Source: an uncultured Dialister sp.
GTDB taxonomy: Bacteria; Bacillota; Negativicutes; Veillonellales; Dialisteraceae
Reading direction: 5' to 3'
DNA length: 64,000 nucleotides
Assembly (NCBI GenBank): GCA_900543455.1
Contig: UQRR01000001.1
Coordinates: 1-64,000, forward strand
Below the pieces are notes generated by a model. The model searched no databases. It worked only from the letters and a program-made list of their open reading frames with translations, and was not told the origin of the DNA. This document shows positions 26,260 to 33,590 of the stretch, piece by piece; the stretch's first letter is position 1, and each line of letters starts with the position of its first letter. The translations under genes were made by a program, and so were the position numbers.

Positions 26260-27198
26260 TTATTCTCCCTTCAGTGCAGCCACGACTTCATCGATGGTGG
26301 CTACATCTTCTGCATGGTGGCAGGGTACGGAGCGGGCGATCTTCTTCATGAAGCCGGTAAGAACCGTGCCGGGGCCGGCTTCGACAGTCATATCGACACC
26401 GCCGGCGACCATATTCCGGATGGATTCTTCCCAGTGTACAGGATGTGCCGCCTGATCGACCAGATTCTTTCTGATCTCGTCCGCTCTGGTCTCTTCCTTG
26501 GCATTGACATTGGCTACGACCGGGATGGCGGTGTCATGGATGTCGATCTTGTCAAGGACTTCCTTCAGTCGAAGAGCTGCCGGTTCCATCAGAGTGGAAT
26601 GGAATGGCGCGCTGACCTTCAGCATGATGGCACGGCGAGCGCCTGCTTCCTTCAGTGCTTCGCAGGCTTTCTCGACAGCTGCCGTAGCACCCGCGATGAC
26701 GACCTGTCCCGGGCAGTTGAAATTAACTGCCTGAACAGGAAGGTCTTCGGTGGAGACTTCGCCGCAGACCTTCACGATGGTTTCCGGGGTGGAACCGATG
26801 ACAGCTGCCATGCCGCCTTCTCCGAGCGGCACCGCTTCCTGCATGAAGCGGCCACGCAGATGGACGGTATGCACGGCATCTGCGAAGGAGATCGCACCCG
26901 CTGCGACCAGCGCAGAGTATTCGCCAAGGCTGTGGCCTGCTGCGATATCCGGCGTGAGACCGTGTTCCTTCAGCACCTGCCATACAGCGACACTGGCCGT
27001 CAGAATGGCCGGCTGGGTGAATTCAGTCTTCATCAGCTCTGTGTCCGGGCCTTCGAACATCATTTTGGAAATAGAGAAGCCGAGCGTTTCATCCGCTTCT
27101 TTGATCAGGGCTTTGACAGAATCATAGTTTTCAAACAGATCCTGTACCATGCCCACCTTCTGAGATCCCTGTCCAGGGAACAGAAATGCAGTTTTCAT
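26260..27198 (-). CDS. fabD: Malonyl-CoA:ACP transacylase
   Basis: 312 residues starting [17 protein letters not shown] (ATG 27198, GGAG nine bases upstream; the longer frame to 27213 is not needed). Nucleophile in [19 protein letters not shown]-type oxyanion and the SAPFHSTLM histidine motif. Supplies malonyl-ACP. Ends overlapping fabG. Confidence 0.96.
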   Translation of the reverse strand: MKTAFLFPGQGSQKVGMVQDLFENYDSVKALIKEADETLGFSISKMMFEGPDTELMKTEFTQPAILTASVAVWQVLKEHGLTPDIAAGHSLGEYSALVAAGAISFADAVHTVHLRGRFMQEAVPLGEGGMAAVIGSTPETIVKVCGEVSTEDLPVQAVNFNCPGQVVIAGATAAVEKACEALKEAGARRAIMLKVSAPFHSTLMEPAALRLKEVLDKIDIHDTAIPVVANVNAKEETRADEIRKNLVDQAAHPVHWEESIRNMVAGGVDMTVEAGPGTVLTGFMKKIARSVPCHHAEDVATIDEVVAALKGE

Positions 27199-27262
27199 CT
27201 TGTCACACTCCATATAAAATAAATACTAGTTTATTGTTGGTTATTCGGAATCAGGTCTTGCC

Positions 27263-28255
27263 TTACATCCATCTCATGACATCGCAGCCCCATGTAAGAC
27301 CGGCGCCGAAGCCAGTCAGGACAACGTAGTCACCATGCTTCACGCGTCCGGCGCGGACGACTTCATCAAGCGCAATGCCGACGGAAGCTGCCGATGTATT
27401 GCCATAGCGATTGACATTCACATACATATGATCCTGCGGCAGAGCCAGACGCTTTGCGATCGCCTGAATGATGCGATTATTTGCCTGATGGGCAATGAAC
27501 ATATTGATATCTTCCTTCGTGATGCCGGCGGCTTTCAAGGTCTTCAGCGTGGTCGCACCCATGTGACGGACAGCGGCTTTGAATACTTCCGGCCCCTCCA
27601 TATGGATATAGATACGGCCAGAGTCGATGGCGCGGTGGGTCACAAGTTCAGCGACGCCGCTCGCCGGGATATTCAGGATCTTGCCGAGGCTGCCGTCTGA
27701 GCCAAGATCCGAAGCCAGAAGGCCATAGCCATCTTCGACCTTTCCGATGACAGCGGCCCCAGCCCCATCACCGAAAAGGATGCAGGTGGAGCGGTCCTGC
27801 CAGTTCACGAGGCGGGAAAGGATTTCCGCACCGATGATCAGGATGTGCTTGTACATCCCGGCTTTCACCAGATTCGATGCCAGAGCTACTGCATAGATGT
27901 AGCCTGAGCAGCCGGCGGAAATATCCATCGCACCTGCATGCTTGCATCCGAGCTTATCCTGCACCATGCAGGCCGTGGATGGTACCACATAGTCAGGGGA
28001 TGCCGTCGCTACAATGATGTAGTCGATATCGTCTGCGGTAAGGCCAGCCATTTCCAGTGCCGGAAGAGCAGCTTTCACGCAAAGATCGGAGGTCGTCTCC
28101 GACCGGGAAGCGATATGTCTGGTCTCGATGCCCGTGCGGGTGCGGATCCACTCATCACTGGTATCGACCATTCTTTCAAGGTCTGCATTGGAAAGGATCT
28201 TCTCCGGCGCATAATGTCCGGTACCCAGAATTCCTGCAGAACATAATTCACTCAT
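27263..28255 (-). CDS. fabH: Beta-ketoacyl-ACP synthase III
   Basis: 330 residues from MSELCSAGILGTGHYAPE (ATG 28255, AAAGGAC upstream). Initiates chain synthesis from acyl-CoA and malonyl-ACP. Triad: DISAGCSGYIY (Cys), IAHQANNRI (His), NRYGNTSAAS (Asn). In the fab operon between plsX and fabD; the 223-bp gap to plsX contains short repeat fragments. Confidence 0.96.
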   Translation of the reverse strand: MSELCSAGILGTGHYAPEKILSNADLERMVDTSDEWIRTRTGIETRHIASRSETTSDLCVKAALPALEMAGLTADDIDYIIVATASPDYVVPSTACMVQDKLGCKHAGAMDISAGCSGYIYAVALASNLVKAGMYKHILIIGAEILSRLVNWQDRSTCILFGDGAGAAVIGKVEDGYGLLASDLGSDGSLGKILNIPASGVAELVTHRAIDSGRIYIHMEGPEVFKAAVRHMGATTLKTLKAAGITKEDINMFIAHQANNRIIQAIAKRLALPQDHMYVNVNRYGNTSAASVGIALDEVVRAGRVKHGDYVVLTGFGAGLTWGCDVMRWM

Positions 28256-28478
28256 ATATATAATGTCCTTTCCGTTCGTTGAAAAGAGAATTTTGGTAAC
28301 TGGCAACTGACGCCAGGACTTGAAAAACAGTTTTTATGAGTTTCGAGGATTCAAATGGTTCCATGTCTTCAACGGGTTTCCCATCTTTTGGAATCAAGTT
28401 TTCCTGTCCCCAAACCCCACGGCGTTTGGTGGCGGGGAGCGACCCTTTCGAGCCTTCAGAACCCGCTCAACCTCATTC

Positions 28479-29495
28479 TCATTGCGTCTCCATCTGTTTC
28501 AGCGCATCCATCACGATCTCATCCAGATGCTCCTGACAAACGCCCATTGCCATATGGATGGCATTCTTGATCGCTTTCGCTTTCGAAGCACCATGGCAGA
28601 TAATGAGGCCGCCTTTGATGCCCATGAGCGGCGCACCGCCGTATTCAGCATAGTCAAGAGGCTTTGCCATGTATTTCTTGAGTGCCGGCTTCAGGAGCAG
28701 CCCGCCGATCTTCGCGCGAAGTCCCCCCTGCATGACAGCATTCTTCAAAAGGGCAGCCACCAGTTTCCCGGCGCCTTCCCCAAATTTCAGGACTACATTC
28801 CCTGTAAATCCATCCGTGACGATGACATCAAATTCCCCCGTCATCACATCGCGTCCTTCCGCATTGCCCGCAAAAGGAATGACCTTCTGTGCGGAAAGCG
28901 CCTCATTCGCTTCCGTGACCAAAGGGCTCCCCTTCGTCGCCTCTTCCCCGATATTGAGAAGACCGATCTTCGGCTGCTGGATACCCGCGACCTTCGTCGC
29001 ATAGATATAGCCCAGAAGAGCATTCTGGATATACGTCTCCAGCTTCGGCTGCGCACTCGCACCGGAATCAATCAGGTACGTATAGCCGCCCTTCTGGTTA
29101 GGGATCGGCGTCAGGATGGCCGGACGCTCGATGCCCTTGATACGGCCGATGCCGAGAAGTCCTGCCGTAACGGCTGCCCCGGTCGATCCCGGAGCCACGA
29201 GAGCTCCGCACTCCCCCTCTCGCACAAGACGAGCGCCGACAGAGACAGACGCATCCTTCTTTTTGCGGTACGCCAGCCCGGGATGCTCTCCCATCTCGAT
29301 CACTTCCGATGCATGATGGATCTCGATCAGAGGATTCTGATCCTCATGATGCTTCTCCAGGATGGGGCGGATCTCATCCTCATCTCCCACAAGAACAACA
29401 GGCACTTTGTATTCCTTGACCGCCTGAATGGCGCCAAGCACGATTTCCAGCGGTGCAAAATCCCCGCCCATCGCGTCAACAGCTATTTTTTTCAC
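28479..29495 (-). CDS. plsX: Phosphate acyltransferase PlsX
   Basis: 338 residues; makes acyl-phosphate from acyl-ACP for phospholipid synthesis. IAVDAMGGDFAPLEIVLGA, GALVAPGSTGAAV, GLLNIGEEATKGSPL and DVIVTDGFTGNVVLK are the family signatures. Follows fapR by 12 bases, as in B. subtilis. Confidence 0.96.
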   Translation of the reverse strand: MKKIAVDAMGGDFAPLEIVLGAIQAVKEYKVPVVLVGDEDEIRPILEKHHEDQNPLIEIHHASEVIEMGEHPGLAYRKKKDASVSVGARLVREGECGALVAPGSTGAAVTAGLLGIGRIKGIERPAILTPIPNQKGGYTYLIDSGASAQPKLETYIQNALLGYIYATKVAGIQQPKIGLLNIGEEATKGSPLVTEANEALSAQKVIPFAGNAEGRDVMTGEFDVIVTDGFTGNVVLKFGEGAGKLVAALLKNAVMQGGLRAKIGGLLLKPALKKYMAKPLDYAEYGGAPLMGIKGGLIICHGASKAKAIKNAIHMAMGVCQEHLDEIVMDALKQMETQ

Positions 29496-29507
29496 AAGAC
29501 GCCTCCA

Positions 29508-30044
29508 TTACTGCAGGATCTGCATAATAAATTTTGCGCGGTATACTTCTTTTTCACCGTCAAAGAAACTGATATAGATATGTTTTTTGTTTCCTCTGAC
29601 CAGTACGATCCGCCCTTTCACGACAAGCGCCGTGCCGGGCTTGACCGCGATCTTATATTTGATATTTCCGACCTGCGTCGAAGCGAAAGGCACACCTGCC
29701 AGCGACTCGGCGAAGGCAGCGGCTGCGCCATATAATTTTTCCGCAGCCACCACACCGAGATTGTCCGCCATCTCATCGCTGGTCTGAAAAAGACCCACGC
29801 CTTTGATACCGATATCCTTATCTAAGATCTGCAGCCCGCGCGCCTCGGGACTTCCTGCCACGAGGTGCTCCATACGGTCACGCATCTGCGGGATGCCAAG
29901 TGCCTGTCGGTCCAGTCGGATCGTAGCTCTTGATACAGAAAATTTCTCTGCCAGATCTCCATCTGTCAGACATGGATGTTGGCGGAGCAGGCTCTGTATC
30001 GCATCGCGTCTTTGGGTTTTATCCATTTTGAAATTTCTGCTCAT
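29508..30044 (-). CDS. fapR: FapR-type fatty acid and phospholipid regulator
   Basis: 178 residues from ATG 30044 (CAGGTGAT upstream; GTG at 30053 is less likely). N-terminal helix-turn-helix (KTQRRDAIQSLLRQHPCLTDGDLAEKF-VSRATIRLDR) and a hotdog-fold ligand domain (GVGLFQTSDEMADNLGVVAAEKLYGAAAAFAESLAG). FapR represses fab and pls genes and is released by malonyl-CoA. First gene of the fab operon; a palindrome resembling a FapR box covers its own start. Confidence 0.93.
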   Translation of the reverse strand: MSRNFKMDKTQRRDAIQSLLRQHPCLTDGDLAEKFSVSRATIRLDRQALGIPQMRDRMEHLVAGSPEARGLQILDKDIGIKGVGLFQTSDEMADNLGVVAAEKLYGAAAAFAESLAGVPFASTQVGNIKYKIAVKPGTALVVKGRIVLVRGNKKHIYISFFDGEKEVYRAKFIMQILQ

Positions 30045-30046
30045 TT

Positions 30047-30063
30047 TTATCACCTGCTGATAA
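30047..30063 (-). promoter_or_regulatory. Putative FapR box at the fapR start
   Basis: TTATCACCTGCTGATAA, a 17-bp near-palindrome. It sits between an extended -10 (TGATATAGT, minus strand, near 30066-30074) and the fapR start, where a bound repressor would block transcription. It resembles the B. subtilis FapR box only in its ACCTGGT-like centre and AT flanks. Confidence 0.6.
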
Positions 30064-30074
30064 TACTATATCAC

Positions 30075-30325
30075 AAGCAGTCAAGGATTGCACGGAGAAA
30101 TTGAAAAAGAGCAGATCCTTCCTTTGGGGGCATATACAGGAAATCGAATCTCTTTCATATGCCTTCGATTTTCATCGATATCGTGGGCAACTCAGCGAAT
30201 CTGTAGATTAAAATTTCATTTGTTTTAGCGATTTCTAAAAGATACTTTGGAAAGCATCTCCCTGATGGGCTTCTTTCCGAATCAGGGAAATCGCCCACAT
30301 TTACTGACTTTTTTCGCCTCGAATT
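30075..30325. other. Gene-free divergent intergenic region
   Basis: No gene or repeat recognised between the fapR promoter and the second palindrome; AT-rich. Confidence 0.5.
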
Positions 30326-30342
30326 TTATCACCAGGTGATAA
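30326..30342 (+). promoter_or_regulatory. Putative second FapR box
   Basis: TTATCACCAGGTGATAA, a perfect 17-bp palindrome differing from the fapR-proximal site at two positions. It lies upstream of the FabK-like gene, about 120 bases before the nearest good promoter, so it may control a further upstream start or act at a distance. Confidence 0.6.
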
Positions 30343-30401
30343 TTTAAACGCGCCGCGTAATTCGTTTGCTAAAAATTCAGGATTGTTTAAAAACTTATCC
30401 A

Positions 30402-30430
30402 TTGACTTATTTCATCTCATGGCATAAACT
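30402..30430 (+). promoter_or_regulatory. Candidate promoter 1 of the FabK-like gene
   Basis: TTGACT, 17-base spacer, TAAACT. Confidence 0.45.
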
Positions 30431-30463
30431 ACAGTAAATACAGGATACTTCATGCTTGCTATT

Positions 30464-30493
30464 TTGTCAAACATATCTGTGATACCGTATAGT
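30464..30493 (+). promoter_or_regulatory. Candidate promoter 2 of the FabK-like gene
   Basis: TTGTCA, 18-base spacer, TATAGT, about 45 bases before the start codon, which has TAGGAGA upstream. Confidence 0.5.
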
Positions 30494-30536
30494 TATTTAA
30501 AAGTGAGATTTGTAGAATATTTTAGGAGAAAATCAC

Positions 30537-31595
30537 ATGAAATTACCAGCATTACACATTGGCAATCTGACCGCTACCGTACCGATCGTGCAGGGAGGCA
30601 TGGGCATCGGCGTCAGCCTCTCAGGTCTCGCAAGTGCCGTAGCCAATGAAGGCGGCGTAGGCGTCATCTCTGCTGCCAATGTAGGCTTCAATGAACCAGA
30701 CTTCAAAACAAATACCGTGAATGCCAACCTTCGCGCACTGAAATCCGAGCTGCTGAAAGCCAGAGAAAAAGCCAAGACCGGCATCATCGGCGTGAACATC
30801 ATGTCCAAAGGCCATCACTATGAAGACTATGCCCGCTGCGCCGCTGAAAACGGGGCAGACATCATCTTCTCCGGCGCCGGACTTCCTGCCGACCTCCCCT
30901 CCTGCGTGGAAGGCACAGACACCAAGATCGCCCCGATCATCGGCTCCCCGAAAGCAGCCCGCGTCATCCTGAAACTGTGGGAACGCCACCATCACCGCAC
31001 CGCCGACATGGTCGTCATCGAAGGCCCGAAAGCAGGCGGCCATCTCGGCTACACCAGAGAACAGGTGAAAGAACACGAAAGCGACGGCTATGAGAAGGAA
31101 ATCAAAGAAATCCTTGCCGTCGTCAAAGAATTCGAAGAAAAATTCGAAAAGAAGATCCCCGTCATCTTCGGCGGCGGCGTCTTCGACAAGAAAGACATCG
31201 AGCACTACCTCTCCCTCGGCCTCTCCGGCGTACAGATGGCGACCCGCTTCGTCGCCACCAAAGAATGCGACGCCGCTGACGAATTCAAACAGATGTATGT
31301 GAATGCCAAAGAGAGCGACGTCACCATCGTACAGAGCCCGGTCCACATGCCAGGACGCGCACTCCTGAACCCCTTCGTCAAAGCCTTCACCGAGCACCGC
31401 ATCCCGCCGCAGGGCTGCTTCCACTGCCTCAAGACCTGCGACCCGGCGACCACCCCCTACTGCATCACCATGGCCCTCATCCGCGCCGTCCACGGCGATG
31501 TAGACCACGGCCTCGTCTTCTGCGGTGCGAACGCCTATCGCATCGATAAGATCACGACCGTCCATGAGCTCATTCAGGAACTGACACAGGACTAA
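30537..31595 (+). CDS. FabK-like / nitronate monooxygenase family flavoprotein
   Basis: 352-residue TIM-barrel flavoprotein of the 2-nitropropane dioxygenase/FabK superfamily. VPIVQGGMGIGVS at the N terminus, GVNIMS, ADIIFSGAGLP, EGPKAGGHLGY, IPVIFGGGVFD and VQMATRFVATKEC are FMN-binding family motifs. A C-terminal cysteine cluster (GCFHCLKTCDPATTPYCIT) extends beyond classical FabK. No fabI, fabL or fabK is inside the adjacent fab operon, although fabK often lies between fabH and fabD in related bacteria; so this divergent gene could be the enoyl-ACP reductase. Nitronate monooxygenase remains possible. Confidence 0.82.
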   Translation: MKLPALHIGNLTATVPIVQGGMGIGVSLSGLASAVANEGGVGVISAANVGFNEPDFKTNTVNANLRALKSELLKAREKAKTGIIGVNIMSKGHHYEDYARCAAENGADIIFSGAGLPADLPSCVEGTDTKIAPIIGSPKAARVILKLWERHHHRTADMVVIEGPKAGGHLGYTREQVKEHESDGYEKEIKEILAVVKEFEEKFEKKIPVIFGGGVFDKKDIEHYLSLGLSGVQMATRFVATKECDAADEFKQMYVNAKESDVTIVQSPVHMPGRALLNPFVKAFTEHRIPPQGCFHCLKTCDPATTPYCITMALIRAVHGDVDHGLVFCGANAYRIDKITTVHELIQELTQD

Positions 31596-31690
31596 TCGCT
31601 GGTGACTGGTGACTGGTGACTAGGGACTAGGGACTGGGGACTAGACATCAGACATCAAACATTAGACATTAGACATTAGACATTAGACAT
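31596..31690. repeat. Heptanucleotide tandem arrays (GACTGGT and GACATTA)
   Basis: Begins immediately after the stop codon: units of GACTGGT/GACTAGG, then ATTAGAC units (six or more in a row at about 31657-31697). Two different 7-mer families are placed end to end. Confidence 0.8.
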
Positions 31691-31700
31691 TAGACATGAT

Positions 31701-31735
31701 AAAACGCTATCCGCATTTTCGGGGATAGCGTTTTT
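31701..31735 (+). terminator. Terminator of the FabK-like gene
   Basis: AAAACGCTATCC, loop, GGGATAGCG, then TTTTT. Located after the heptamer array rather than right after the stop. Confidence 0.85.
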
Positions 31736-31860
31736 GGTTATGAGGTTATGTGGTAAGACACCGGTCAATTGATTTCCGAATCAAGTAAGGAGTGAACGCG
31801 GATCATCTACCAGTGTAGGATTACAATACATCTGCCTTATTTATCTGCCTCATTCTCTTG

Positions 31861-31897
31861 TTATCTGCCACATTTCATGCTAAAATGTGGTAGATAA
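31861..31897 (+). promoter_or_regulatory. 37-bp inverted repeat ahead of fic
   Basis: TTATCTGCCACATTT - seven-base spacer - AAATGTGGTAGATAA. Arms of 15 with one mismatch. Two more copies of TATCTGCC lie just upstream (31839-31846, 31862). It ends 23 bases before the Fic start and looks like an operator or a leader hairpin. Confidence 0.7.
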
Positions 31898-31919
31898 TAG
31901 AAAGATAAGGGAGATTTTT

Positions 31920-32969
31920 ATGCGGACATTTAACTACTCGCAGGAAATACAAAATTTACTGACACCTGAAATCGTCCAGCTTCTCACCTGTATCCATGAA
32001 CACAAGGGACGACAGGATTTATTTCTGGAGGCGAATACAGACGAACTAAAAGCACTGGTAGACGTTGCCATGATACAGAGTACAGGGGCTTCCAACCGTA
32101 TTGAGGGAATCTTCACCAGTGACAAACGATTAGAAGCACTGGTCAGCCAAAAAGCTGAACCGCACAATCGATCTGAACAGGAAATTGCCGGATATCGTGA
32201 AGTACTCGCCTTGATTCATGAAAATCACGACTATATTTCCCCTGCCCCTAATGTCATCAGGCAGCTTCACCGAGATCTGTACTCTTACTCAACAGGAGCC
32301 ATTGGAGGAGACTATAAAAACGCAGATAACGTCATTGCGGAAACAGATGCACAAGGGCATCAAAAGGCCAGGTTTATTCCCGTTCCTGCTTTTCAGACAG
32401 CTGACGCTATGGATTCTTTATACCAATCGTTCCAGAATGCCTGGCAGGAAAACATCATAGATAAATTGCTGCTGACTCCCATGTTCATCCTGGATTTTCT
32501 CTGCATTCATCCATTCAATGACGGAAATGGACGGATGAGCCGGCTTCTGACACTCCTTCTTTTATATCGTGCCGGCTACATCGTCGGAAAATACATCAGC
32601 CTGGAAATGCTGATTGAAAAAACGAAAACCACTTACTATGAAGCTCTTCAGGCCAGTTCTTTCGGCTGGCACGAAAATCAAAACACCTATGCTCCTTTTG
32701 TGAAATATTATTTGGGCATCATCATAAAAGCATATGATGAATTCGAAGACCGGATTCAATACTTGGTAACCAAAAAGATTTCCAAGCCAGACCGTATCAA
32801 AGCCATCATCTCCCAAACACTGGGGAAAATCAGCAAAAAGGATCTTATGGAACGCTGCCCGGATATCAGCCAGGGAACGATAGAACGAACTTTGTCCAGT
32901 CTGGTAAAAGAGGGCTATATCATCAAAGTCGGCTCTGGTCCGGCCACAGCATATATCCGCAAGCAATAA
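31920..32969 (+). CDS. Fic family protein
   Basis: 349 residues from ATG 31920 (AAGGGAG upstream). Fic enzymes transfer AMP or other nucleotide parts to target hydroxyls. Core motif HPFNDGNGRMSR at 197-208 keeps the catalytic His. An inhibitory-helix motif (S/T)xxxE(G/N) is present near the N terminus as SNRIEG (58-63), so it is a class II self-inhibited Fic. The C terminus (about 280-349) looks like a winged-helix DNA-binding domain (LGKISKKDLMERCPDISQGTIERTLSSLVKEGYIIKVG), suggesting autoregulation through the inverted repeat upstream. Stands alone between repeat DNA blocks. Confidence 0.93.
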   Translation: MRTFNYSQEIQNLLTPEIVQLLTCIHEHKGRQDLFLEANTDELKALVDVAMIQSTGASNRIEGIFTSDKRLEALVSQKAEPHNRSEQEIAGYREVLALIHENHDYISPAPNVIRQLHRDLYSYSTGAIGGDYKNADNVIAETDAQGHQKARFIPVPAFQTADAMDSLYQSFQNAWQENIIDKLLLTPMFILDFLCIHPFNDGNGRMSRLLTLLLLYRAGYIVGKYISLEMLIEKTKTTYYEALQASSFGWHENQNTYAPFVKYYLGIIIKAYDEFEDRIQYLVTKKISKPDRIKAIISQTLGKISKKDLMERCPDISQGTIERTLSSLVKEGYIIKVGSGPATAYIRKQ

Positions 32970-33006
32970 AAAAAGCAGCCCACACTATTTTGTGGCCTGC
33001 TTTTTC
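32970..33006. terminator. Terminator after fic
   Basis: AAAAAGCAG-CC-CACA loop TGTG-GC-CTGCTTTTT with T-runs on both strands; overlaps the end of the mobile-element remnant on the minus strand. Confidence 0.7.
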
Positions 33007-33203
33007 TTTTCCCGTTCTTCCATCTCATAGCGGATAAAGGCATACAGCACCTGCCGTTCGCCGTATCCCAGCTTCATGACCGCTGACGGCAGCAGGTGAT
33101 ACTCCCGGAACAGGAGATACATCGCCTGCACTTCGCCATCGGTCTGGATCAATTTTTTACAGCTTTGTCCGCCTTTTCCTGGGTCGTATAGCCGTTGAGT
33201 GAA
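32985..33203 (-). pseudogene. Frameshifted phage/ICE-type small gene remnant
   Basis: Two minus-strand frames join into one sensible sequence only if the six-A run at 33152-33157 is one base longer: SLNGYTTQEKADKAVK (frame 1) then KLIQTDGEVQAMYLL, FREYHLLPSAVMKLGYGERQ, ending YEMEEREKKKQATK and TAG at 32985. The content looks like a small helical phage or conjugative-element protein, not identified. No start codon or RBS is evident. Confidence 0.45.
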
Positions 33204-33590
33204 GATCTTTGTCAGCCGCCGCTTCGGCTCCCGGGAGGATGGATTTCCTCTCTCCGAGAAATGCCATCGTAGAAATTTTGGGTTTTACACGGTTTTCTTT
33301 ATGATTCAAAAAATATCCCGCTTCTTCTTTGCCTTCCCCATCGGGCAAGGGAACCGCGCTTGCGGCGCTCGGGTACTGCCATCAAAAGCCAAAAATGAGG
33401 CAGACGCTTTTCGCGTCTGCCTCATCCTTCTTTCATTCTGCTAGTACCCTATCCGGCTCGCCCCTCCCTTTGGAAGGGGTAGACGAGCGCAGCGAGACGG
33501 GGTTGGCCACCCTAGTCTCTAGCCCTCCAGTCACTAGTCACCAGTCACTAGTCACTAGCCACTAGTCACTAGTCACCAGCCCCCCAAAGT
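33204..33590. repeat. Gene-free repeat region after the yhaN-yhaO operon
   Basis: Contains a GGAAGGGG/CGAGCGCAGCGAGACGGG element near 33470-33500 and a long array of CACTAGT/CACCAGT heptamers at about 33527-33578 that runs up to the yhaN stop codon. A terminator lies within (33395-33425). Confidence 0.6.
33395..33425 (-). terminator. Terminator of the yhaO-yhaN operon
   Basis: ATGAGGCAGACGC, loop, GCGTCTGCCTCAT, then TTTTT on the minus strand; 13-bp perfect stem. It lies 165 bases beyond the yhaN stop because the heptamer array intervenes. Confidence 0.85.

Noticed and set aside
28320..29735. 471-codon plus-strand frame across plsX
   Set aside because: Shadow of plsX and fapR; no domain recognised and no RBS.
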